Shown here piece by piece: positions 22,023-31,163 of a stretch of DNA of 38,870 nt (its first letter is position 1; every line of letters begins with the position of its first letter). Under the pieces are notes generated by a model. The model searched no databases. It saw only the letters and a list, made by a program, of their open reading frames with translations, and had not been told where the DNA came from. The DNA is from Hymenochaete sp. R1 (lineage: Eukaryota; Basidiomycota; Agaricomycetes; Hymenochaetales; Hymenochaetaceae). The position numbers were made by a program, and so were the translations under genes. The DNA is taken from NCBI GenBank assembly GCA_019400425.1, contig JAFREE010000193.1:1-38870 (forward strand). Direction: 5' to 3'.

Positions 22023-24812
22023 ATGACTGCTTTTCAGTACGATGCACGCGTTGAGCCGATTCAGTCTGTGACCGTATACAGGGCAAACAATGCCGAGGTG
22101 AGCATCATTTCTCTTTCTGTAGCCTACTCGCACTGATACTGAATCAATGAAACCTAGGTTCGCAGAATCATCCACGTCAACTTGGACGAAGGCCAGAATG
22201 TCATCGAAGTGAAAAACCTGCCGTCGTGCTTGGAGGAGAATCTGCTTCGTGTGGACGTTGTCGGCAACGCCATGGTAGTCGACGTTATCTATCGTCCGTG
22301 GCTCCCGGGAACTACCCTGTGCTTTTCTCAGCAACTCCTATTCTCATATCTTGTTTCTCTTCTAGATCCACCTCAAAGCCGTTCGTTAGATACACGAGGA
22401 AATGAAGAAGCATGGATAGAGTCCGAGGCGCCGGCGGTTGTGGAACTCAAGGCGCAGAAAGAGAGGCTCCAGGACGAGCTGGATGCTTACGCTCGCCAGC
22501 TCGAGCTCTTGCGTGACTACGCTGACAAATTCCGAACTAAAGACAAGACGGCAGATGAAGTTGCCTCTTTCCTCGACCTTTTCGTCTCACGACAAATTGC
22601 AAACCGCGAGAAACAAAAGGCGCTTGAGAAATCCATCTCTCAAGTAGACTTGGAAATAGTCGAGGCCACGCGGTCTAGCACTACTTCGTCGCCTACACCT
22701 TCTGGTGCGCAAAATAGCACGGCAATTGACTCTACCACAGTTTCCCAAGTGCACATCATCACGCTCGCCACCGCCCGAGGCCCGACAGAGTTCGCCCTAT
22801 CTTACGTCGTTCCAAATGCCTCCTGGTCGCCAACCTACGACCTCCGCGCAAGTATTGCTCAGGCCTCCTCGCATGACACCCTCCGTCGTCGACACGCACC
22901 CTTCTCAGACGTCTACTTCCGAAAACCGTTCATCGACCTTTTCTATCGGGCGGAGGTCGTGCAGTGTAGTGGGGAGGACTGGACGGATGTCGCGCTTGTA
23001 TTGAGCTCGGGGACGTATGAGAAAGGGACGGACGTACCGAGCTTGAGACCTGTTGTTGTTGAGGCTAGACAAAGTAGGTTGAGTGGGAGCGCAGGAGGAG
23101 GAAGTGCGGGAGGGAGAAGGACTTCGGGTCCCAGGCCATTACCGCCGCTGCGCTCGAGGACGCGTCCGCGCTTACCTCCCGTACCGGTGAGAGGGTCAGC
23201 GTCAGTGCCAGCGCTGCATAGCGTTTACGTGAACCCTGTCCCTAACTCGCAGGCTGGGGAGATGGGTAGGAGTCCCGACGCCAACAACCTGAACGGAATG
23301 ACATTTGCCAACTTGAACGGGAACGGGGCCCATAGTCTCGGCAACGGGGACGTGAATGTGAGCGGAATCAACGGAGTCAACACGGCGAGGTCCTCTCGCA
23401 CACACCTTCGATCGTTGAGTCGCAGTTCCAGCCCGGATTCGAATGCAGAGGGCGCGGACTTGTCGCGTATGCGGAGCGTTACTACGGACCCCACCACTGA
23501 GTCTCCGTCTGCCTCTCGGGCCCCGAACCAGAATCAGCTACAGAGACAGTTGCGAAAGCATCTGCGCATTCTTGACAGCCCACCTGAGCCTAGCGCCTCC
23601 TTCGCCGTCCCTGGCCTCTCTTCCATCCCAAGCAGCTCACTGAATTCCAAGACGCCAATCCACTCCCCTATTCCGAGTCCGACCCAATTCCAAACCCAGC
23701 CACGGACTCACAAAGTCGTCATCGCACAGATTAAGCTGGAAGAAGTCGAACTGGAATGGGTCACGGTCCCGAAGCGGAGCGCAAAGGCGTTTCTGAACTG
23801 TAAAGTTAGGAACACGTCAGAGTATGTGCTCTTGAGCGGGGAGACAAGTGTTTATTTGGATGGAAACTTTGTTGGGAAGGGAGGTATCGGTGTACGTTTT
23901 TATTTTCTTTTATAACTACCTATCCACCCAACTTAAATTCTGTCTATTCGAATGACATAGCACCCCATTATCCCACATGAGTTCTTCTCGAGCGCCCTCG
24001 GTGTTGACCCCGCAATCCGTATAGTCTATCACCCCCAAACAACCAAGAAACGGTCCTCGAGCCATGGTAAATCACCCTCCACCGCGAACCTCACGACATC
24101 CGTCTCCTCGCCAGACTTCTCAAATCTCTTCCCTTTACCGAACCCGCATAATCCCAATGGTAACGCTGGCGTAGCAGGTCCGTCGTCCTCCAGGCGTCCT
24201 ATTCCGGTGCCTACGGCAAACGGGACGACGAGCCCCCCGACATCGACGTCCTCAACCAAACACACTCAGATCATCTCCATCATGAACACCCACACTATGC
24301 CCCTCCCGCGTCTACGCGTCCGAGACCAAGTACCTCTCGTCTACGACGACCGCATCCGCGTGAATGTGCTTCTTCCGCGTGGGCTAGGGAGCGTCGGTGC
24401 TGGAGTTGGGGGTACAGGAGGAGAGAAAGTGAAGGCTGTGGAAGTCGGGAAGGGCGTGTGGGTGCGGTGGAGGAGGGAAGAAGGTGATTTTGAGGGGGAT
24501 TCCGATGATCCCGATGCTGATCGGGATGAGGGAGAGGACGGTTTTGACGGGCTCGATTTTGGTGATAATATTGGTGGTGCGAACGCGAACGTGAATGGGT
24601 GGGGAGGGTCTAGCCAGAACAACCGAACGGGGTCGAGGCCGAATACGGCGACGTCGATGTCGATGTCGCATAAGAGCGCGTATGATATGCATGGAGCAAG
24701 GGGAATGGTGGAATGGGAGTGTGAGGTGAAGGCGAGCGCGACTGTTGAGCTGGCGCTTGTGTGGGAGGTTGTGGTGCCCGCTGGGATGGAGTGGGACGTT
24801 AATGGTCGCTGA
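22023..24812 (+). CDS. DUF4140/DUF4139 domain protein (mucoidy-inhibitor-like)
   Basis: Exons 22023-22097, 22158-22293, 22366-23891 and 23961-24812 join in frame to 862 aa. The N-terminus (SVTVYRANNAEVRRIIHVNL...GQNVIEVKNLP...LRVDVVGNA) matches DUF4140. A coiled-coil segment follows at roughly 115-200 (ELKAQKERLQDELDAYARQL). DUF4139 begins near VHIITLATARGPTEFALSYV and includes WSPTYDLRA and a GEDWTDVALVLSSGTY-like stretch. It is interrupted by a long Ser/Asn/Pro-rich insertion (about residues 360-560), resumes at VVIAQIKLEEVELEWVTVPK and SSALGVDP, and ends near WEVVVPAGMEW. Another acidic, Gly/Asn-rich insertion lies before the C-terminus. The biochemical function of this family is not established to my knowledge, so none is assigned. 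The intron at 22294-22365 is 72 nt and open, so retention would add 24 residues. Confidence 0.88.
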
Positions 24813-26185
24813 GGCGAGTTTTGCGTAGCGAGTGACTGGGGTCGAGGTAAGAATAAGATTTGGGCGAAGTCGAGGTGCGGCACCCAGAGTTTATCGATTC
24901 GATGATGATTGGTCAGAGGTGACTTTTATTTTTTAATGAATATGTCTTGGGTTTGAATTCGGCTGGGCTAGAAGATAATTAGAGGACTACGTTATGCATC
25001 TTTTTAACACCCCTAATCTTCGTTTATATTTTCATTTGTCTATCATCATCATCGGTTTTTGCCTGTGAAAGAGAAGGAAGCACTGCACACGCTTTGTGAC
25101 GCGCTTTCAAACAGGTGCTGATTTTGTACATGTAAAATATATATACCTCCGTCCGCGCGCATAACTTTCTGCTCACTATCGTCAGTATGTCTTAAGCGAG
25201 TGACGATACGCGTGACGAGTTTGTAAGGTGTGATTATCGCGTGACGTATCGTGCTGTCACGCCAGATCTTGGTTATTCTCTTGCTTTCTTTTTCACTCCG
25301 TCTTTCTCCACGCCACAAAATGACCACCCCGTTCAATCTCTTCTACGCCGACACAGAAAGTCCCATCAGCTGCGCAGTCGAGGTCTCGATCCTACAAAGG
25401 ACGGAGAGGGGTCTTTCATATGCAATAATGGCGGAATTAGAGCACGAATCGGACAATAAATTGCGCTGACCGATCAGTTTGGGACTTTACAAGGTCTGTG
25501 CTTTACATCGATTGTAACGACACCTTGCTTACTGATTCATGTAAGTGGGTACGCACATCTACGATGCAAGGCAAGACACGCTTCGTCGGCACTCCGAAGT
25601 TTTGTGATCCAGGTCAATTGAGGATGAGGACATTCTCGACGGGGCGCGAGACATTAAGTGGTGAGCTGTCCCGTCTGCCACTTCTTTTCTTGTAGCCAGG
25701 ATTGTTTTGAGTCCATGAAATTTTAAAATTGTTGACGGAAGGATGCACCATTGAAGACATCGAGGCCCTAAGTGGTACAGTGTATGTACCTCCCAACCGA
25801 AAAGAAAAGAAAGCTCATGCGCCACCCGTGTTGTAGTTCGTAAGCGTCAGCTCGAAGGATTTAAGCCTTTGTCGCCGTCGAGCGTGGCCAGCGGAGAAAA
25901 GGCCTAGGAAGCATACCAAGAAGATATTTTACACACAGAGCGTCCACGGGCAATCATGGTCTACCCACATCACCCTTCAATGTGTCCCTCGCTGAACGTC
26001 ACAGTGCGCCTAAGAGCATCGACAATATCGAAATATCACCGTCCGAATGCTTTCATCGCAAAGCAGGCACACTTTTGGAGATAACAGGAAAGTTTCACTA
26101 TACTTATACTGATAAAGGTTGAAGCAGTTAAGTCCATTGTTCATGAGATGATGCACTGGACACGTGTTTCTATGAGGAGTCTGAG
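24813..26185. other. Intergenic, possible 5' remnant of the kinase-like relic
   Basis: No intact gene. The only attractive frame is ATG 25320 to the stop at 25467-25469 (49 codons; MTTPFNLFYADTESPIS...), whose composition looks protein-like. Further fragments between 25700 and 26100 are broken by stops. I suspect this is the eroded N-terminal half of the kinase-like gene at 26186-26837, but I cannot align it to a known domain. Confidence 0.4.
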
Positions 26186-26837
26186 ATGTCGGGTATGTCC
26201 TTGAGATCTGAACTCAGTCGCATCGTCAATGTTTACGCGTCTACCTTTGCCCAAGTCAAATTGTTGAAAGGATTCGGCTGGAATGCTTCACTCCAAGCTG
26301 TCCTTTACTATCAACATCTTTCAAGGCCCGAAAAAGTTCGATCTTGTTTCTCGTCTCATGTGCTCCGAGCTACGCTTGGTCCAGATAGACGGCATGGTCT
26401 GTACTTGGCCACTTACACGGTCGAAGACGGATCAGAAATCGAGAACGATGTCAAGTTCACCAAACGGTATCTCATTAATGCCCTTAAGATTCTCGCCGAC
26501 CAGGCGCCGGATCTGGCACCAAGAATGCATTCTTGGTGTCGTTTGAAAGAGGGATATGAACATGGTAATGATGGACCGGATAAAGGGTGATGCCATGACG
26601 TTGACTTTGCATTGGAACAAGAACAAACACCTTCAACGTACTGTGTACGAGGACGTCGACAAAGCAATCGACAGCTTTCACGAAGCAGGTCTTGTATTTG
26701 GAGGTCTGTGCCAGCCAGACGTCATGATTTATGCTTGCGATAAGGGCGCTGACCGTGTTATGTTGATCGATTTCGATGTGGCTAGGAAGCACGGAGAGAG
26801 CAGATATACGAGAGCCTTGAATAGGGGTGAAAGTTGA
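26186..26837 (+). pseudogene. Decayed kinase-like gene (basidiomycete PKL type)
   Basis: Two frames together look like one kinase-like domain. The first (26186-26590) includes GLYLATYTVEDGSEIENDVK, FTKRY and APRMHSWCRLKEGY. The second (from about 26556) continues with MVMMDRIKGDAMT, VYEDVDKAIDSFHEAGLVFG and VMLIDFDVARKHGESRY, ending with TGA at 26835-26837. The frame changes near 26553-26557 without a credible intron, so a one-base-type frameshift is the simplest reading. In intact relatives the catalytic loop reads roughly GDLR-x-PNI; here it is GGLCQPDVM, so the catalytic Asp and the Asn are both replaced, although DFD is kept. The region upstream is littered with stops. I therefore call a pseudogene of a widespread fungal kinase-like family, distinct from FunK1. 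Confidence 0.7.
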
Positions 26838-27271
26838 GTTGAGGCATTGGAAGGTGAAAGAGTGATAAAGAAAGAGCACGACGATGGTATGCTTAAGGGA
26901 ATCATGGAGAGATTCTGCTTCGATGCTTCTGCATCATTTGTGCGTTTACTTGCTTGATTTCCCTCTATGTTCTTTCTAATTCTTATTCTCGTCGCAATCT
27001 CATTAAGTTCGTTCATATTGGTGACCACGTTTCTCCTGTTGTCTTCATGCATGCGATTTTTGTTTATCGTCGCAGGCCCTTGCCAAAGCATTTGTACGTA
27101 CTTTGCTTGCTTTGGTATTCGTCAGAGTTTTCACTTTGCTATTATTCCCACGTATGCCATGGAACCACTACAAAATTACATGGCAAGAGATTCGAAGAAA
27201 TGTTAATGGGATTGTCTGCAGGACATATACACAAACAGATAGCTGGGACTACGCTTAGTGAGCGATGATCC
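26838..27271. other. Intergenic, no supported gene
   Basis: About 430 nt between the kinase-like relic and the stop codon of unknown-family copy C. It probably contains the 3' UTR of copy C (minus strand). Nothing else seen. Confidence 0.5.
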
Positions 27272-28339
27272 TCATGCGCTCTTCACTTTCTTCTCAGATC
27301 CCGAAGTGTTCTCGGGAGCTTCTGACCTTTTCTTCGTGACGGCCTTCTTTATCAGGGAAGGTGCCGAGTACAACAGTCGAGTACGGTGGAAAACATACTT
27401 GTTGAGATTGTCTTTGACTCTCGTTAATGTGAGCACGTAGGAATGATAGGACTGTATAATTCGGAGAATTTCATCTACAACCTCGATCATGGTGTCATCG
27501 TCGGGGTCACCACTCGAGCTTCCTGTATGTAAGTCCATAACACCTATAGCTTCTGCGTGAAACGCGCCCAGAGAAGGGTCGAAGAGGGAGGTGGAGCTTG
27601 ATCCGCCAGACAAGAACTCTTGCCGGATAGGACACCCATCCTTGACGAGTTTCACCAGCTCCCGATACTGAGAAATGAAAACGTTTGTATCAGCTGTGCT
27701 AAAATCGGCAACGGTGGCTGCTGCTTCTCGTTTGAGCTGGTTGTACTTCACTTCGCGCGACTTGGCCCTTCCAATCCTGCCCCACATCTGATACTTTTGA
27801 ACCCATGCCTCGAACCGGAGTTCAAACAATCTATCGTTTCCGTCCCTCGCTTCCTCGAACGCATTTTTCCAATCGTCCTGTTCGGTGTCGCTGAGTGGGT
27901 CGCGATTCCGCCTCTTCGTCTCGTGCGCAGCGTGATATGCTATAGCTAGCTTTAGACGAGCAATCAAGTTGTCGGTATGTGCGAGCGTTTGGATAGCCTT
28001 GCATTCTGGGAGGACGTAGCATTGATGGCGTGATGTGCCCAGCACACTGGACGTCATGACAGCTTTGGCGTTCGAGTCAACAGGGTCGTAAAGGCTCTCG
28101 AGTTCTTCCGCGAACAAGTCAAACACATCCGAGTCGCTGGCTTCAAGTGTTTTCGAATCCAAGCTCTGAATCTTGTCCTGTATGAATCCGGTATGGTGAT
28201 TCATGGCACCCAACAGGTCTCCGAGGAGGCTGTTCAAGTACTCTACGTCTTGCTCCCCGGCGGTCATTGATTCGAGTCGACCTTCAGTTTGTGTCGCATC
28301 AAACGAATCAGAGTCACTCGGGCTCTTACTCTTATTCAT
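27272..28339 (-). CDS. Unknown-family protein, copy C (355 aa)
   Basis: A single coding exon on the minus strand, ATG at 28339 (MNKSKSPSDSD), stop at 27272-27274. I do not recognise the family. The protein looks soluble and mostly helical, with no signal peptide or membrane segment. Motifs shared with the copies at 29249-30247 and 36837-37892 are ADN/TDN-x-IARLKL...AAHE-x-KRR, GSSSTSLFDPSLGAFH, SYV-x-TL-x-(K/R)VK(D/E)-x-LN, and a basic, Gly/Ser-containing tail (here SGSEKKVKSA). The 5' UTR contains an intron (28374-28440), and each of the other two copies has an intron in the same place. Copy C is in tandem with copy B but shares no obvious flanking sequence with it, so it is probably the older duplicate. 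The basic tail could be a nuclear localisation signal; the function is unknown. Confidence 0.82.
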   Translation of the reverse strand: MNKSKSPSDSDSFDATQTEGRLESMTAGEQDVEYLNSLLGDLLGAMNHHTGFIQDKIQSLDSKTLEASDSDVFDLFAEELESLYDPVDSNAKAVMTSSVLGTSRHQCYVLPECKAIQTLAHTDNLIARLKLAIAYHAAHETKRRNRDPLSDTEQDDWKNAFEEARDGNDRLFELRFEAWVQKYQMWGRIGRAKSREVKYNQLKREAAATVADFSTADTNVFISQYRELVKLVKDGCPIRQEFLSGGSSSTSLFDPSLGAFHAEAIGVMDLHTGSSSGDPDDDTMIEVVDEILRIIQSYHSYVLTLTRVKDNLNKYVFHRTRLLYSAPSLIKKAVTKKRSEAPENTSGSEKKVKSA

Positions 28340-28373
28340 TGTCGATATCGATTGTTTATGGAAATCTCCGGTA

Positions 28374-28440
28374 CTGAAAGGAGGGTAATATCGAGATCTA
28401 GTGCACCGGGTAGAGAGTAGAAAGAGGAGGTGTTACTCAC
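28374..28440 (-). other. 5' UTR intron of copy C
   Basis: On the minus strand GTGAGT follows ...GGCAACG and CTTTCAG precedes TACCGGAG, 34 nt upstream of the ATG. It is 67 nt. The same arrangement is seen in copies A and B, which supports transcription of all three loci. Confidence 0.7.
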
Positions 28441-29248
28441 CGTTGCCGATGTTGTTGCACGGTCTAAGATAGCTTAAGACGAAGGAAGTCAAGTACCAAG
28501 ACAAATACTCAAAGTGGGACTCTTCAGATACGGTTTGCATACCCATCTTTTCCAAAACGATATTGAGCCCAAATGACCTTCAGAAACAAACACAACTTTG
28601 CTTACTTTGTGCCACATCCTTTTCGCTTCCCTCAGATAAAGAATTGGGGGGGGGGGGGGGGCAGAAAAGTACTATAAAAGGTGCGGTACGTTGACCGCTG
28701 TCCTAGCCTTCGAACATCATGACGGACAATAGTACTGGACACAGGCTGGAGTCTTTATTTCAATGTCGGTTTTACGAATGAAGGTGAAAAAAGATGCTGT
28801 AGTTCTGAAATTCCTATAGTAGAAAAGGAGAGGAACACGACAACTTGAAGAGGCTGGCGATGGCGGAGAAAAGGAGAAAGGACAGACAGACTTCTGCGGA
28901 TAGGACTAAATTTGGTAGTGATCGACAAGCACTGATGATGGGCGGTCGACTCTGAAATTGGGCATTAATATTGCGAACTGCCTCTTCCCTTCTTCTTCCA
29001 TGAGCCTTCTCCTCAGGGACGTAGAATATATCTGGTGCGTCCTTAACAAGCAACTTACTGTCTCATTCCTTGTTCAAAGTATTCACTCTCAGGCGTACCC
29101 TCATGTAGATACGACAGATGGCATGCATAACGAAATGAAGCCAGATATTACGAGGACTCCGGGAATGTGTGGCATTACTCGTAAAAGACATTCATCTGTG
29201 TACAAGAAGCTACAAGTCCGTGGTGAGCGGAGGCAACAAAAGCCCCCT
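28441..29248. other. Intergenic between copies B and C, with a poly-G tract and duplicated 3' flank
   Basis: The low-coordinate part should hold the copy C promoter (minus strand). A run of 16 G lies at 28646-28661. About 29010-29248 is the 3' flank of copy B and matches, in inverted orientation, the 3' flank of copy A (about 37893-38155). No coding region supported. Confidence 0.6.
28646..28661. repeat. Homopolymer run of 16 G
   Basis: Sixteen consecutive G on the plus strand (C on the minus strand), upstream of copy C. It may form a G-quadruplex or be length-variable; the exact length is also prone to sequencing error. Confidence 0.85.
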
Positions 29249-30247
29249 TCACTCTCTTTTCCCTTTCTTTCTAGAACCCGAACCCGAATGAGCAGAACCA
29301 GTCTCTGGATCGTCTGGCGCTCTCTTTGTAAAAGTCCTTGGCAGCGCAGTAGGCGCGGAACTCATTCGAGCAGAATGATGGAAAACATATTTATTGAGAT
29401 CCTCTTTGACTTTTTTCAGCTGGTGGACGTAGGAATGGTAGGACTGCGCAATCCGGATGACTTCGTTTGTAGCTGCAGATGCGTCCAAGTCGCCGCTGGA
29501 ACCTGCCGTAGAAACGTCTGTGGTCGGCACAGGCGTGGAATGGAAAGCGCCTAGAGCCGGATCGAAAGGGGTCTGAAAGTTGGCGCTCGATCCGATGGGT
29601 GGTACATCCTTTTTTGTCGGATGACCGTCGTTGACCAGTCCTCTCAGTTCCTTGCAAAGGCCATCCAAAGCATCCGTTTCTCTAGCGTCGCAATAGCAAA
29701 TATCAACCGCTTTCCGCTTGAGCTCGTTGAGTTTTGCTTTGCGCTGCCATGTCTTTTTACCTCTCTGCCACATCTCGTACTTCTCGGTCCATGCCTGGAG
29801 TCGGAAGTCGAACGTTTGATCGTTCCCATTTCGAGCATCTTCGAATACGGTCCGCCACTCTTTCACCTCGTCTGTGCTAAGTGCATTCTTCCTCTTCGTG
29901 TCGTGGGCGGTATGGTACACTTCAAATAGCTTCAGACGCGCCAGCTGGTTGTCGGTATGCGCGAGCTTTTTAACGGCCTCGCACTCATAGACGACATAGC
30001 TATGATACTGCGCTCCCTCCAGTGTACTAGATCCGATGATAGTCGTGGCGTTCGCACCGACAGGCTCGTACAGCTTTTCGATCTCTTCCTGTTTTGTATG
30101 AAAATCAGCCGCATCGCAGGACGTAAGGGATGCGATGTCCAAATCCTTGGTTTTATCATGCACGGCCTCAGTATGGCTCTTCAAGGCGTCTGATAGATCG
30201 CTAATGAGCGTGTTCAAGTACTCGAAATTATTCTCCTTGGTGGTCAT
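29249..30247 (-). CDS. Unknown-family protein, copy B (332 aa), N-terminally shortened
   Basis: A single coding exon on the minus strand, ATG at 30247 (MTTKENNFEYLNTLISDL), stop at 29249-29251. It shares with copies A and C the motifs TDNQLARLKL...TAHDTKRK, FDPALGAFH, SYVHQLKKVKEDLNKYVFHH and a basic tail (SGSGSRKKGKRE). Upstream of the ATG the same frame still encodes a recognisable relic of the N-terminus of the other copies (SISDSNPYATTQ, then stop TAA at 30260-30262, then EGRP), so the ancestral start has been lost and an internal ATG, equivalent to the second Met of copy A, is now used. Codons after that are intact, so the protein is probably still made. It has a 5' UTR intron at 30315-30418. 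Promoter, CDS and 3' flank are all similar to copy A in inverted orientation. Function unknown. Confidence 0.82.
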   Translation of the reverse strand: MTTKENNFEYLNTLISDLSDALKSHTEAVHDKTKDLDIASLTSCDAADFHTKQEEIEKLYEPVGANATTIIGSSTLEGAQYHSYVVYECEAVKKLAHTDNQLARLKLFEVYHTAHDTKRKNALSTDEVKEWRTVFEDARNGNDQTFDFRLQAWTEKYEMWQRGKKTWQRKAKLNELKRKAVDICYCDARETDALDGLCKELRGLVNDGHPTKKDVPPIGSSANFQTPFDPALGAFHSTPVPTTDVSTAGSSGDLDASAATNEVIRIAQSYHSYVHQLKKVKEDLNKYVFHHSARMSSAPTALPRTFTKRAPDDPETGSAHSGSGSRKKGKRE

Positions 30248-30314
30248 TGGTCGGCCTTCTTATTGCGTCGTAGCGTATGGATTAGAGTCGCTGATGCTGA
30301 TTTTCGAAGGAAGT

Positions 30315-30418
30315 CTGGATCGGAAAGGTAAGTGAATGTGCGGCTCTCTCTCGGGTAGAAGGGACTGCTTTCCGCTGCCTCGGGCGGGGGGAGGGAAGAG
30401 GGGGGAGAATGCGCTCAC
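30315..30418 (-). other. 5' UTR intron of copy B
   Basis: On the minus strand, GTGAGCGC after CACAACG and CCAG before ACTTCCTTCG. It is 104 nt, in the same place relative to the coding exon as the introns of copies A and C. Confidence 0.7.
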
Positions 30419-30529
30419 CGTTGTGTGCTTTGTATGAGAAGTCTGATACGACGTAGTGGCGAGAAGTTGCTAAGACGACAATGAAATAGAAATTGTGAAG
30501 GAAGGGTAGAGAGGAGGGAAAACAAGTGT

Positions 30530-30625
30530 GAGTCCTTCTTATACAAAGTAAGTTTCCATCTTCTCTATATAGATTTACTCCCAAACGACTCTGACCCCGT
30601 TTGCTTCCACTCTGCTTTGCAGTAT
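30530..30625 (-). promoter_or_regulatory. Duplicated promoter of copy B
   Basis: On the minus strand this reads CTGCAAAGCA, then a GAGTCGTTTGGG block, then CTATATAGAGAAGA (TATA-like, plus-strand positions about 30560-30572), then TATAAGAAG. The same ordered blocks occur at 36518-36613 ahead of copy A. Conservation of a non-coding block between the inverted copies supports a core promoter. Confidence 0.65.
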
Positions 30626-31163
30626 TTCGATGAAGCGAAATGGTTGCAATGTACAACCGACCCGACTCGCGGGGGTTACTTGTAAGAGTATGTATTGACG
30701 TCAATATGGATTATTTGACCCCGTAGTACTACGTAGTAGTAATCTCTTGCCATGCTTTGCAGATTGAGGTGATTTATCCTCAAGGACAGCAAAAGCAGAG
30801 GGCTCACACATCAATAATACAAAAATGATAAGATGAGGATGATATAGATGAAATATTGTTTGAACACCGAATCTTCAGAAATCGAGGAACGAGAGAATTT
30901 ATGGCTGCGAGTATTGTGTACATGCTATGGCATATTGAAGAGCTCACGAGACCCGCAATAATGAAACGGAAGCGGTCGGTGTTCAAGAATACAGGGATTT
31001 GTTTACACTAAAGAGACGGGGAGTACAGCGGAAGAAGAAGATAAGGAAATGAGAGAAAGTAGAGGCAAATGAGACACATCCAATCCGAACCGACCGAGAA
31101 AAGAAAAGCGAGCATCCTCACTCAATCTCAATCAACCAAACTCCAGAAGGCACCATCCACGCT
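30626..31163. other. Intergenic between copy B and acetyl-CoA synthetase
   Basis: About 540 nt. It holds the upstream part of the copy B region and the 3' UTR of acetyl-CoA synthetase (minus strand). A 12-bp perfect palindrome TACTACGTAGTA lies at 30727-30738. No gene supported. Confidence 0.5.

Noticed and set aside
24341..24883. 180-codon antisense frame over the last DUF4139 exon
   Set aside because: Ser/Pro-rich shadow of the acidic/Gly-rich insertion on the plus strand.
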